Part shown: piece by piece, positions 22,772-34,121 of the stretch | Numbering within the stretch: the stretch's first letter is position 1 | Layout: each line of letters begins with the position of its first letter | Assembly (NCBI GenBank): GCA_006538405.1 | Contig: BJKQ01000002.1 | Coordinates: forward strand, 558,001-622,000 | Direction: 5' to 3' | DNA length: 64,000 nt | Source of the DNA: Hansfordia pulvinata | Taxonomy: Eukaryota; Ascomycota; Sordariomycetes; Xylariales | Program-made: the position numbers and the translations under genes | The notes under the pieces: generated by a model | The model's input: the letters and a program-made list of their open reading frames with translations, nothing else | Told to the model about the DNA's origin: nothing | Database searches by the model: none

Positions 22772-25180
22772 ATGCAGTTCACGCGGATAGGGCGGGCGCT
22801 GGCCGTCGTCGTCGTCGTCGGCAGCGGCGGCGCCCTGGCGCGGAGCACGCAGATCCAGTGGGAGGCGAGCTGGGAGCACGAGGGCGTGCGGATCGAGACG
22901 GCGTCGATTGAGGCGCCCATGGACCCGGGAAAGCCCTACGGCGACAAGGTCAACATCCAGCTGGGGCGCATCCGCGGGGAAGACGCCGACGCCGGGGAAG
23001 ACAACGCGGCGAGGAGCGTCCTCTACAACCCGGGAGGGCCCGGGGAGCCTGGGGTCGACAACCTGGTCAAATACGGCGCGGCGCTCAAAAAGTACGTCCA
23101 CCACCGGAATACTCATCCCCTTTGACGGTCTGATATCTGTCAAGTTGCACAACGACATGGAGGTCGCTTGCGATAGACTAGACTGTGGAAGCTGACTCAC
23201 GAGTGGAATCTTGCTCCACCAGGCTGATCGGCCCCAAATTCCACATCGTCACCTTTGACGCTCGGTACGTTGACCTGGGGCACCCAACTGCCTGTATCTT
23301 GTTCAAGCTGGCCATCGTGTGACTGCAAATATCTACGCAGTACTCAGCTAACACGGCGGGCGGACGCATACACACAGCGGGACGAGCCCTAAGCAGCCGC
23401 TGGACTGCTTCGACGACCCGGGGCAGCTGGCCACGCTCCTGGCGCAGGTGTCGCAGCCGACGGGCGGCGAGGCGGACGGCGGCCTGGACCTGGGCCTGCT
23501 GTCCGCGATGCGCGCGGCCCGGAGCATCGCCGCGGGCTGCCGGGGGGGTCGGGCGGAGGGCAAGGGGATGCCGCTCGAGTACGTGTCGACGCCGCTGGTG
23601 GCGGCGGACGTGATGGCCGTCGTGGACGCGCTTGGGGAAGACGGCCAGCTCCGGTTCTGGGGTATGGGGTCTCTCTCTTCTTTTCCCTCTCGCTCTTGAC
23701 ACTCCTCTTTACTGACAGGAAGGACTGCAGGCACATCCTGGGGCGGGGTGCTGGGCGTCACCATTGCTGCTCGTAGGTGATCACCCGTTTCCTGTCTCCT
23801 TTTTCTTCTCTTTTTCTTTTATGGCCTCGTGAAGTGGTGCCGGCGCTAGTGTGGCACTCGCTGGTGAAGAGCCGCTATCACGAAACTTGCTCCCCCCCTG
23901 GACATGGCCATGCTAATCACACTACCACCAATAGTATACCCAGGAAGGGTCGACAAGATGATCCTGGACAGCTCTGTGGACGTGACAGACTACTACCGCA
24001 CCCCCTGGTAAGACACCCCCAGACTCAACTGAGTTTCTTCCCCCCCCCCCCCCCCTCCCCCGCCGCGCGCCACCACCACCACTGACAACACTACCAGGAA
24101 CGTCCCCTCGCTCGAGACCCAGGACGCCGCCTTCTGGGCTGTGATGCGTGAGTGCTGGAACGCCGGCGCCGGCGCGTGCCCGCTGGTCCAGCCCGTCCCG
24201 AGAGCCGAGGGCGTGGGTGAGGGCTTCGGGGCGTTCAAGGCCCGGGTCCTCGCGGCCATCGTCTCGGCGCGCAAGACGTCGACTACCACCCTCCTCCCAA
24301 CGAAGCACCGGCAGCAGCAGCAGGCGTGTGACATTGACGCGGCGCTCAACATCGGCCTGTTCTACCCGCAGACGCGCCCGCTGCTGGCCGAGATGCTGGC
24401 GCGGCTCGTGGCGCTCGGCCCGCGGGACGGGTGGTACGCGGAGCTCTGCGGGGCGATGGCCCGGGCGCCCACCGCGATGGGTGAGGGGCTCACGAGCCTG
24501 AGTCGCGTGCCGCGCAACCTGGCGTACCGGTGCAATGATGGCGCGGGGCGGTGGGCCCCCGCGAAGACTCTGGCGCAGGCGAGGGAGGTGCGGCAGCGGC
24601 GGGTGGACGCGGGGCGGGCGATGGGCGGGCAGAGTATGATGATGGTCAATCTGGTATGCGGGGCGTGGGAGACCGAGGCGGTCGAGTTCTCCGGGGGGCC
24701 GGGGGGGGAGAAGATGGGCGGCGACGATGGTTTCGACGGCGACTTTTCCGGCGCGAAGATCGAGACGACGGGGGGAGGAGGCTCGCCGGCGCTGATTGTG
24801 CACTTCACGCGGGACCCCAAGATGGCTATGTCGGCGGCCGAGGCGCTGGAGGAGACGTTTGTGGGTAGCCGGCTGGTCAGGCTGGACGGTGAAGGGGTGA
24901 GTTACACACACACGCGCGGGTTCCGTTTTGCTGTCGTGTTTCTGTTGATATTGAGATTTGGCTGACGACTCTTTCATACCTGCAGCACGGACTGCCCGGA
25001 GCCCAGAACATCCCCGAATCGGTCGTCAAGGTCGTCCAGGACTACCTGGCCCAAGGCGAGCTGCCAGCCGCCGGAACGTCGATCACCATCGCCAGCCCGG
25101 CGGCGTTTGTGGCAGCCAGGTTGGGCAGGGTGATGAAGTTGTTGCGCTATGTCAATATCTTTCGGGGCGTCGAGGTATAG
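22772..25180 (+). CDS. Secreted TAP-like alpha/beta-hydrolase (tripeptidyl aminopeptidase family)
   Basis: Likely secreted peptidase that trims short peptides from the N-terminus. Seven exons (22772-23091, 23223-23264, 23378-23661, 23731-23772, 23935-24007, 24098-24896, 24986-25180) join in frame to 584 residues. Residues 1-23 are a signal peptide. NPGGPGEPGVDNL is the oxyanion-hole segment, FDARGTSPKQPLDC and WGTSWGGVLGVTIAALYPGRVDKMILD carry the nucleophile elbow, and the Asp in VHFTRDP and His of EGHGLPG complete the triad in a TAP_C-type terminus. Two exons are only 42 nt and the nucleophile motif is split by an intron, so ORF-based prediction would miss it. Codons are strongly GC-ending. 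Whether it is a peptidase or an esterase cannot be told from sequence. Confidence 0.88.
24040..24055. repeat. C16 homopolymer in an intron of the TAP-like gene
   Basis: Sixteen C lie inside the fifth intron (24008-24097), upstream of its acceptor. They are removed by splicing. Confidence 0.85.
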
Positions 25181-26441
25181 AGCGCGGCCTGGGGTGCATA
25201 TTTATTAATCAGTATGTACTTGTAGGTAAGTGACAGATGAATGAGTTATTGGGATATCTTTTCCATGAATCCATATCTCTGCCATTCGGGATTCCATAAC
25301 CCCCTCCCCATCCCCCCTTTCGTCTGGTGGCACGGCACAGCACAGCACAGCACAGGCACCCAGTCATCCGTGCCAGACATGGCGCCGGCCCCCGCAGCTG
25401 CTGTTGCGACTCTGCCGTTGGACGGCGATGGTTACACTGTGCTCCGAATGGCCGAATGACTGATGTCTCGGAAGCGAGACCGGCTGAGCTCTTCTATGAG
25501 TACTTAAAGGGGGGGGGGGGGGGGACATATCCGCGTAATTCGGCGACGCCAGCCGGAGACGCCAGAGAGCTGCTTGCTACACGGGCTGTATTTTTTGGCG
25601 GTTCTCTGCCGGGCGCCAAAGGCAGCCATTCTCACCGTTCCCTATATAGGCTGTTCCGTGAAAATCCATCAGTCATGTTGATCCATGGCCGAGCTCCGAG
25701 CTCCGAAGCCGTCGTCCACCACCACCACCACCACCGCTGACTGACCGCAACCCGGCCCACTTATCTGCCTACTCACGTCTCGATTTGAACTACTCGTACT
25801 TTGCTTGGCGGGACGAATGCAGAAGAAGGTCGGTCGGTAACGTGCTTTCCGGGTCGGCCCACGTCTCGCGCTTCGTGCCTCCCCGTCCCCCGCAGTGGCT
25901 GTTTTTTTTATCGTCTCTCTCGTAAGGAGAATAGTAGTAGCGGATGATTCCCAACCCTTCAGGCACTTGCAGATCTCTCTCCGCCGCGCCAGCTGAATAA
26001 TCGTGACTGGTGTTTAGTGAACGGGGGCGGGTGATAGTTGTCACGAGCCGCCGGGCTCCGCAGCCCCAACCCGCGCGGAGGCGGCCAGCGTCGTCTCCTC
26101 GTCTGTGACTTTATGGGCGTGGAAGAAGCACAAGGTACCCATTTTGTTATACAGCCATCAATAGGGAGAGTATAGGAGCCAAGTCATCAAGCCTGGACGG
26201 GTGATATTTCCCACGCACCCGCTGAAGGCCTCCCCTCCCCCCTGCTTCGGAGTATATGATAAAATCCCCGCTACAGAGCTCGAGACCACTTGCTTATAAC
26301 CGCTCTCTACCCGCTGCGAACCAGACAAAAATAGCCTGTAAACACAAGCCAGCGGAGCCCCTCTCGAACTCAGACCGACCAAGACCCGCAGGAAACAGGA
26401 CTCATGCTTGCCGTCGAGGCCCAGACAGTCTCTCCGCCACG
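25181..26441. other. Intergenic region between TAP-like hydrolase and MFS transporter
   Basis: This 1.26 kb lies 3' of the hydrolase and contains the MFS promoter. It holds a G16 run (25509-25524), a TATATA element at 25643 that is too far from a supported start to assign, a TACTCGTA octamer at 25791 and a (CAC)n stretch near 25718-25737. No gene is supported. Confidence 0.6.
25509..25524. repeat. G16 homopolymer
   Basis: Sixteen consecutive G occur in non-coding DNA upstream of the MFS transporter gene. Confidence 0.85.
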
Positions 26442-28431
26442 ATGACGGCCGCCTCTGCCCGCTCCCAAACTCACGCCATGTTCGAGACTCCAGGATCTTC
26501 AGATTTGCCAACAGCAGCAGCAGCAGCAGCGGCAGCAGCAGCAGCAGGAACCACGCCGGCCCGGCTCGAGACAGGAACAGGTGGGCAGCAACCAGAACAA
26601 GAGCGGAAACACCAAGTAGAACCAGGAACTCTCAAGGACGACGACACCTACGATTACCCCGACGGCGGCCTGGAGGCGTGGCTGGTGGTGCTGGGGGCGT
26701 GGTGCGCCATGTTCGCGGCCATGGGCGTCCTCAACACGCTGGCCGTCCTCCAGGCCTGGCTGCAGGACCACCAGCTGGCCTCGCTGCCCGAGTCCACCGT
26801 CGGCTGGGTCCTCAGCACCTACGGCTTCTTCCTGTACTTCTGCGGTGCCCAGATCGGTGAGAACCAGGCTTTCCTTGTCCAAGTTTGATCCTTGTTTTTC
26901 AATCTTTCTGTGGATTTTTTTCTCTGCCTCTCTTGTCTGTCCGTCTGTCTGTCTTCCTTCCCCTGGCTGACTTTCGTGTGTCGTATCATGGGAAGGCCCC
27001 ATTTTCGACGCCCACGACATCAAGTTCCTCATCGTCCCAGGCTCCATTGGGATGGTGGCCTCGCTGATCTGCGTCAGCTTCTCACAAGGTACTTACAAAC
27101 ACATCTCTCTTTCCCCCCTTCGTTTCATAGATCTCAACCCGAACCGCAACTGGACAGCCCCCCAATTCCCTGCCGTGTCTTGTATAACCTCTCCCTGTCG
27201 ATCCTCTCCCTGTCTGTCTGTCTCTGTCCATCTATTTTGTTTCTCCGTATATCCGTCTCCTCATCTAAACATAACCCCCACCACCACCACCACCGCAGAG
27301 TTCTACCAGTTCCTCCTCTCCTTCGGCTTCCTGGGCGGCGTCTCCGCCGCCCTTCTCTTCAACCCGGCCATCGCCGCCGTCGCCCACTGGTTCGGCCCCC
27401 GCCGCCGCGCCCTCGCCACCGGCGTCGCCTGCACCGCCGGCGGGGTCGGCGGGGTCGCCTTCCCCCTGGCCGTCCTGTACGCGGGCCCGGCCCTGGGCTT
27501 CGGCTGGGCCGTGCGCGTCGTCGCCCTGGCCTGCGCCGCCTCGCTGGCCGTCGCCTGCGCCCTTCTGCGCAAGAGGCCGCCTCCTCCCCCGCCGTCGGGC
27601 GATGAGAAGAAGAAGAAGAAGAGCAGCAACACCAACAGCGACGGCGGCCGAGAGACGGAAAAGGGGCGAGGTCTCCTATCCAAGCTCCACTGCTCCTCAT
27701 CCTCCTCCTCCTCCTCAATCGATCTCGGCGCCCTGGTCACAGACCGACCCTTCGCGCTGGTGACCCTGGCCGTCTTCCTCGTCGAGTTCGCCGTCTTCAT
27801 CCCCTACACGTACATCTCCTCCTACGCCGCGACCGCCGCAGGCCTGCCACCGCAGACGGCCTACCGCCTGAACGCCCTGCTCAACGTCGGCGCGATCCCA
27901 GGGCGCGCCCTGCCCGGCTACGTCGCCGACCGCTTCGGCGTCTTCAACACCATGTGCGCCACGGCCGCGGCGTGTGTGGTCTTCATCCTGGGCCTGTGGC
28001 TCCCCCTGAGCCTCGGGGGGCGCGGAGGACAGGAAGTGGATGGGGAGGCCGCTGCTGCCGGGGTGACGGCGTTCACGGTGCTGTTCGGCTTCTGGTCCGG
28101 CGCCGCCATCAGCCTGACGCCCGTGTGCATCGCGCAGGTCGTCTGCGACGGAGGCGGCGGCGGCGGCAGCAGCAGCAGCAGCAGAAGCAGGGTGGGGGAC
28201 ATTGGCAAGCGCACGGGGACAGCCTTCTTCGTCACCAGCTTCGGCACGCTGACGGGCGTCCCCATCGCCGGCGCCATACTGCAGGCCGGTGCCGGCGGCG
28301 GCGGCGGCGGCGGCGCGTCGGCGGGGTACCCGGCCCTGATCGCGTTCGCGGGCGGCGCGTACGCCGCGGCGCTGGCGGCGTTTGTGGTCGCCCGGGGGTA
28401 CACTTACGGGTTCGGGATGGGCGTGCATTGA
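26442..28431 (+). CDS. MFS transporter, monocarboxylate-transporter (MCT)-like
   Basis: Twelve-helix plasma-membrane carrier of the fungal MCT-like branch, substrate unknown. Exons 26442-26856, 26996-27088 and 27299-28431 give 546 residues, and both introns fall inside helical segments. After a Gln/Ala-rich cytosolic tail comes the family hallmark YPDGGLEAWLVVLGAWC that opens helix 1. Later come STYGFFLYFCGAQIG, AVAHWFGPRRRALATG (the loop 2-3 motif) and a long hydrophilic linker between helices 6 and 7 that is rich in Lys and Ser. The C-terminal half has DRPFALVTLAVFLVEFAVFIPYTYI, LNVGAIPGRALPGYVADRFG and FVTSFGTLTGVPIAGAI. A run of 11 Ala near the N-terminus comes from (GCA)n slippage. The ATG at 26442 is chosen for its good context and position just before the tail; an upstream in-frame ATG exists at 26256. 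Confidence 0.9.
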
Positions 28432-28753
28432 AGGGGGAAAAGGGGGGATGGCGTGAGGTGGTTGTATCTTACTTGAGAGGTCGTGAAAGATGGGACTCGA
28501 GAAAGGGGATGTAGCAGGCAGGTGAATCGGACTTGGATACGGACGGCGGGAGTTGGAAGATCAGAGTGATCTGCAAAGAGCGCAGCGGTATCCTTGGAGT
28601 GCACTGCGAGTGTATCTTCATCTAAAGTCTTCCGTCCTACATTGCCTCTTTCTAGCCATTGCAAATGTTGATCTTGGTTTATTCCTCTCTCCGGTATAGA
28701 CCCCGTGCTTTCCCCCCTTTCCTATCAGACTCTACCCCTTCGACCCTCCCCCC
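28432..28753. other. Convergent 3' region
   Basis: The MFS gene and the following minus-strand gene converge across about 320 bp. No gene or RNA element is seen here. Confidence 0.6.
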
Positions 28754-30403
28754 TCACAACTCCGACAGACCCGGGTCCTCGGGATCGACAGCAGCGGCTT
28801 CGGTGCCGTTGGGACAGGGGCCCAGGTCGTGACACGCGCTTTCCGGCGCGTTCCGGGTCGGCCACGGCCAGTAGCTGTTCTTGTTGCCCTTGAAGCTCGA
28901 GGGGTCCTGGCAGCTGGGGTGGAAGTGGTCCTCGATGTCTCCGAAGGGCCCTGGGTTTACTCCGTGTCAGTTTTGTCGAGTACGTTTTCAAACAAGATCC
29001 GAGATGACTTTAAAAGACAGGTGTACGGTAAAAGAAGGGGGGAAATAGAAGAAAAAAGAGCGGAGGCTTACACATGGCAATGAAGCAGACCTCGTCGGCC
29101 TTGCACGGCCCGCACTCGAGCCACTTGGCCCAGTCCAGCGCGTCCATCAGCGCGCCAAACACGCTCCGGCTCGTCTCCAAGACTTTCTTCTCTTGGTCTG
29201 CCTTGCTGTTGCTGGTGTTGTTGCTGCTGTCGTCGTTATCGGCGGCAGCAGCAACACCAGAGGCGGAGGTGGCGTCCACGACCAGGGCGTACGTCTCGAA
29301 GAGGGCGTCGCAGATGCGCGCCGTGGTGGCCTCGATGGCGGCGTAGATCAGGCGGTCCTCGAGCGTCGTCGACGTGTCTCCCCTGGAAGAAGAAGAAGAA
29401 GAAGCGGCAGCGGCAGCGGGAAGGAGGTAGTAGCCCGGGCAGCGCCTCTTGGCCTCGGCCAGGGGGTCATCCTGGGAGCGGTCGAGGAAGACGTTGACGA
29501 GGCCGAACAGCTCGCGGCGCAGGACGCGCAGGTCGCGGACTTCGCCCGAGGCAAGCAGGGCCAGCGCGTCGCCGTAGCGCGCGACGACCATGTCGGTGAC
29601 GCCCTGCCAGTCGAAGCCCATCATCATATCTCCTCCTGCTGCCCTTCCATCTGCTGCTGCTGCTTCTGTCGTGCCGCCGCGCCCACCGCGAAGCGTCGAC
29701 CGGACGAAGCGCTCCCGGACGGCGGCCAGCTGTGCCTCGGAGGCCTGGGCCAGGCGGGGCAGCTCCGGGCGCTCCGGGTCCGGGTTGGTCAGGTTGAGGG
29801 GCCAGAAGAAGGCCGAGGCCATGGTCGAGAAGTCGACGCGTACCCGGCCCGCGCCGATGCCGCCGTACCGCTGCGCCGCCGCCCGCGCCCAGTCGAACCT
29901 CGTCAGCGGCGAGAACGTGATCGTGTCCCGGTCTTCTTCTTCTTCTTCCTCTTGCTCCATCTCTTGCTGTCCTTCTTCCCCCTTCACCGCCTCATCTACC
30001 CCCACCTCCTCATCTACCCCCACCTCCTCATCTTCACCGGCGCCGCCGTCGTCGGGCGGAGGCGGCTTGGGCGCCGCCTGCCTGCTGGCCGAGACGAGGC
30101 GCAGCCCGCCATCGCGGAAGTCGCAGTAGATGACCTCGAACCCGGGCTCCATGCGGATGAAGCCGTCGACTCCCCAGGCGGGGCCAGCCAGCGCGCACAG
30201 CTCCTCGGCGCGCGCGAGCTCGTCGAACGCCCAGCGGCCCGGGCGGTACGTCAGCAGCAGGTCCTGCGTCTCGGTGGTCCCGTAGTCCGTCTTGGCCGCG
30301 CCCATGCCGTCGATGTAGACCAGGCTCAGCGGCCGCGCCGCCTGGTACACGTGCAGATAGCCCGCCTCCAGCGATGAGTCGCCGTTGTGGCTGGACGGGT
30401 CAG

Positions 30404-30453
<50 letters not shown>

Positions 30454-31013
30454 TTGTTGTTGTCTCTGCCGCTGCTTCCGACACGCCGGCCGGTGCGGTG
30501 CTCGACCTCAAAGACGACACCCTCTTCCTCCTCCTCTTTTTGCTTCTTCGCTAGATTGGCTTTCCTCGCCGCTGGGTGGTAGATGGGCACGGTCTTGACC
30601 CCGCCCGTGGCGAAGAACTGCGAGTGCTCAATCTCAAAGGCCAGCCACTCGAGCCCCACGGGCACCTCGGGGTGCCTGTCGCCGTGGTACAGGACGACGC
30701 CCTCGGGCACGACGGCGCGGAACAGCGACATGCCGTTGTGGTGCACCGACGACCCGAACTGGCGCATCGCGTCGTGCACCGCGTTGAAGACCCGGGGCCC
30801 GTTGGCCCGGGCACTGTCCAGCCGCGGCCGGAAGCTGCCGTCGCCAACGTCACCGGCGCCGTCGAAGTGGGAGGGGGATGACGACGACGACGATGATGAT
30901 AATGACGATGATGGCGACGAGTAGCTGCTGCTGGCCTGGGCGACGGCAACACATGACGCCGCCGCCGCCAGAGCCGCGACCAGCGAGGGCCCGGTCAGAA
31001 GGGACTTGGGCAT
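28754..31013 (-). CDS. Secreted protein of unknown function with a Cys/Trp-rich C-terminus
   Basis: Two exons, 31013-29072 and 28950-28754 (read right to left), give 712 residues. The N-terminus MPKSLLTGPSLVAALAAAAS is a signal peptide, which selects this ATG over the one at 31121. Conserved-looking segments include VFNAVHDAMRQFGSSVHHNGMSL, VVLYHGDRHPEVPVGLEWLAFEIEHSQFF, YLHVYQAARPLSLVYIDGMGA, VDGFIRMEPGFEVIYCDF and WLECGPCKADEVCFIAM. After the intron the tail continues WPFGDIEDHFHPSCQDPSS. The tail has six or more cysteines that could pair in disulfides. Long Ser and Glu runs and a (CAG)n-coded Ser tract are linkers. I do not recognise a named family; the pattern resembles large secreted proteins seen in other Sordariomycetes. 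Function is not assigned. Confidence 0.75.
30405..30462. repeat. CTG/TTG trinucleotide repeat coding for poly-Ser/Asn
   Basis: About 15 CTG units are followed by four TTG units. On the coding minus strand they read as Asn then Ser runs inside the unknown secreted protein. Nearby at 30001-30032 an imperfect 18-bp repeat encodes EEVGVD twice. Confidence 0.9.
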
Positions 31014-32426
31014 CTTTGTGGCTGGGCTTGGCTTTCGCTTTCGCTGTGGCCCTTGCTCGGGTCCCCTGGCCCCAAGTTCAAAAGGTTTAGTGACGAGATG
31101 AGAGATACGTTGCGTTTGCAAGAGGTTTAGCGATCAGAAAGGAGGGGAAGGGGGGGGGGAGGGGGGGGGGGACAAGAAGCCAGAAGAATCCCCGTGTCTC
31201 TGTCTTCCCCGTGAGGCCGGCAGAGGCGGCAGAGAGTGGGCTGGTCCACGGGCGCGGTTCCGGCGACCAAGCAGGATCGTCGCCGCTAAGCCCTGTCAGC
31301 CAGCCAGCCCCCCCCCCCCCTGAAGGATTCCCACCGCCCGTGTTTCCTGCAGTGTAGCCCTCTGCTATTGGGGGGAAGCATTGGGGTTTCTTTTGGCTGG
31401 CGCCGCTCGGATCACCATCCACGCCGGTCGCCGCGGTCCGAGTCGGGGGTGGAAAGTCAAGTACAGCTAACGGTGCTCCGTGGCGTGAACATGACTTGGC
31501 CGTGTGGAAAGCGTTCGGTGGTTGTGCGACGCAACGCAACAGTCGCCAGCGAGCTCGGGCTCTTTCTCCCGTACTTCCACGGTAGATGCCGACGGCGCTG
31601 TTTCGTTGCCCACAGGCGGCCCAACCGTCTTCGAAGCAATGCCCACGTAAAGTGCAGCCAACGTGTCTGCACTGCGAGTCAAATCTCGCAGTCGCCGGCA
31701 GTCTGACTCGTCAACCAGGGGTATCTCTTTCTCTCTCTCTCTCTACCAACGGCCACAATCGCCTTGCGCGTGAGAGCTAACTTAGTTGGCGGGTAGGCAT
31801 GAGTAGCCACGCAGGGCAAGCCGAACGGCCTCGGTCAGGTCAGCGCTAACAGGTCGGACTGCACTACCGGGAATAGGGCGATCCAGGCAATCAGCTCGGC
31901 CGCGGAGGGGGACGGGCTCCGGGCCGGGCTGGCACGCAGCCGATGATCCGTTGTCTCCCAGAGCGGTGACCCGGGCTGTATCGTGGGAAATGAGTGATAG
32001 AGGCATGCACAGTTGGACTCTGGTCGTTCATGTCAGTCGCAAAGGCCCAACGATGGGGAATCTACCCGTCCACCTCGTCCGCCAGCAGAGACTCACCTGG
32101 AGGCTTCCTCTTCTCTGCGACGGAGGGATACCGCGCTGATAACATGAGCACCGACACAAGCTTGAAGTGGAACCGCCCACTCCTCAGGGTATAAGACAAG
32201 ACGCCAAGTGAGAGATGGGATCGTAACACAGAAAAGAAACCGTATGTCTTTGATGGCCATTAAAACCCGCGACCGCGGAATAGAGTCCTGGTCGCTGCAA
32301 CTGCTACTGCAGTGCCAACAGCGCACCTCCTAAAGAAACAGACGCACCCGGCAAGACTCCTAACAAGCCCCCGCCGCCCAATATCAACCCCGGAGGAAAA
32401 CACCGCTGCCTCGTCCCCTCCCTTTC
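31014..32426. other. Intergenic region 5' of the secreted unknown protein and 3' of the SDR gene
   Basis: The 1.4 kb hold the promoter of the secreted protein at the left. They include G-rich tracts (31150-31170) and a C13 run (31308-31320). Short frames on both strands carry no recognisable domain. Confidence 0.6.
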
Positions 32427-33042
32427 TCAAAAGACCGTCTCCGTGTGCCCCACCAGCTGCTTCTGCACATACCGGAACAGCCGCTCCTGCACCCCGGCCT
32501 CCCTCGACATCGCCGACCCCTCCTCCGCCCGGCCCACGGGGCCGTAGTACGCCCCGCTCTCGGCCCCCGGGCTGACGGCCGCCCACACCTGCGACAGCGC
32601 GCCCCGCGGCGCCGGCGTCGCGAAGAAGCCCATCGCTACGTACAGGAACGCCCGCAGCAGCACGCCCTCGGCCTCCCGGTGCAGGTTCGTCCCCACCATG
32701 CCCGGGTGCACCGCCACGACCCTGACCGTGTCGGCGGCCCCGGGCCCCTCGCCCTTGCCCTTGCCCTTGCCCGTCCCCGCTCCCGCTCCCGCCGTCGTCG
32801 CCGCCGCCAGCGCCCGCGCGTACAGCAGGCAGCCCAGCTTGGACGCCATGTACCGCTGCGTCGTGGCCAGCCCGCCGGCCGAGGGCGACCGGAAGCGCCG
32901 CTCCAGGTCCGACACGTCGCCTGCGAAGGCCGCCGCCGGCGCCCACGGGTGCGATGCTGAGCCGAGCACCACGACGCGTGCCTCGGCGTGGGGTTGGGGC
33001 TTGGGCTGCCCGCCGCAACCACCGCCACCGCCGCCGCCAACC

Positions 33043-33087
<45 letters not shown>

Positions 33088-33548
33088 GCAGCGTTGGCCG
33101 CCGTGGTCGCTCGCATCACGGGCAGGAGCAGCTGCGTCAGCAGCGCGGGGCCCAGGACATTGGTGCCGAACTGGAGCTCGTAGCCCTCGCAGGTCAGGCC
33201 CTCGGGGACCATCATGATGCCCGCGTTGTCGACGAGCAGGTCGAGGCGGCTCTCCCGGGCGAGGAACCATTTGGCCGCCGCCTTGACGCTCTCGAACGAG
33301 GCCAGGTCCACCTCGAGCAGCTCGACGGGGCAGCAGCGGGCGACCTTTTCCTCATCGGCGGCGGCGGCGGCAAGGTCCGCGATGGCCTTCTCCGCCCTGG
33401 GCCGCGAGCGGGCCCCCATGTAGATGCGGGCCGGGTTGTGCCGGCTCAGCTGGCGGATCGTCTCGTACCCCAGGCCACAGTTGCCGCCCGTCACGATGAT
33501 GACTTGGCCGGTGAGGTCGGGGATGTCCTCGGGGCGGAAGCTGACCAT
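32427..33548 (-). CDS. Short-chain dehydrogenase/reductase
   Basis: NAD(P)H-dependent oxidoreductase of the classical/retinol-dehydrogenase-like SDR branch, intronless, 373 residues. The cofactor motif TGGNCGLG is at residues 20-27, VDLASF near 80 supplies the adenine-binding Asp, NAG is at 107-109, the catalytic Ser lies in VVVLGSASH (about 196) and the YMASK motif at 232-236. HPGMVGTNLH follows as the cofactor-loop segment. A run of 17 Ala and then a Gly run (residues 151-179) is inserted between NAGI and the catalytic Ser, coded by a (GCA)n microsatellite. The insert sits on the protein surface in SDR folds, so activity need not be lost. Substrate is unknown. Confidence 0.92.
33044..33086. 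repeat. CAG trinucleotide repeat coding for poly-Ala
   Basis: About 14 uninterrupted CAG units lie in the SDR gene. Read on the minus strand as GCT/GCA-type codons they give the long Ala run between the NAG and Ser motifs. Confidence 0.9.
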
Positions 33549-34121
33549 GGTTTCTCGTGTCTCCGTGTTCGTAGTGTGTGGTGTCTGGGGAGCTATGGTA
33601 TCCGGTGAGGTAAAGGATCTTCAAGCTTGTTCGTGATGAAGGAAATCTCGGTTCTGACTGAAAATGCTGCTAACTGGGATGTGAAGGAGATGCGTGAATA
33701 GTCCAAGGCAGCAGAAGAAAGCTGTAGGGTCCTCCCTCCCTTTTAAGCAATGCGATTGCGCTGGCCATTTCACTTGGTCGGTCTGCGTTCCAAAGCTCCC
33801 ACCTAACTTCTCGTGAACAGCCCGAGACCTCATCGTCAGTGTTGTCCTTCTCGCCATCGTCACATACCGGATGGTCGCCGTGCAGGGGGGTAAGCAACTA
33901 GCGCGCCGTGTGTGACTGGACTAATGGGGATCAAGCACGTCGGCCCCGGTTGCCGTATCCGGCGCCTCCATGGCTGTGGAGATGCGGTGCTATCCGTATA
34001 CTCACTCTGACGGGACGAAAAGCCGCAACACTGGCTTGTTGGCTTGCGGCCTGAGAGAATCCTGGCAGGTTCCGGGTGGCCCCGATTTCAAGTCGGGTTT
34101 TCCAGGACCTGGCTCCGAGCA
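33549..34121. other. Intergenic region between SDR promoter and bZIP 3' end
   Basis: This interval holds the SDR promoter and the 3' flank of the DUF3425 gene. Nothing else is recognised. Confidence 0.6.

Noticed and set aside
23922..24977. 351-codon minus-strand frame over the TAP-like gene
   Set aside because: It covers both introns and exons of a strongly supported gene on the other strand, and its translation is Arg/His/Pro-rich.
29193..30377. 394-codon plus-strand frame
   Set aside because: Antisense to the secreted-protein gene, low complexity, and with no splice-consistent start or domain.
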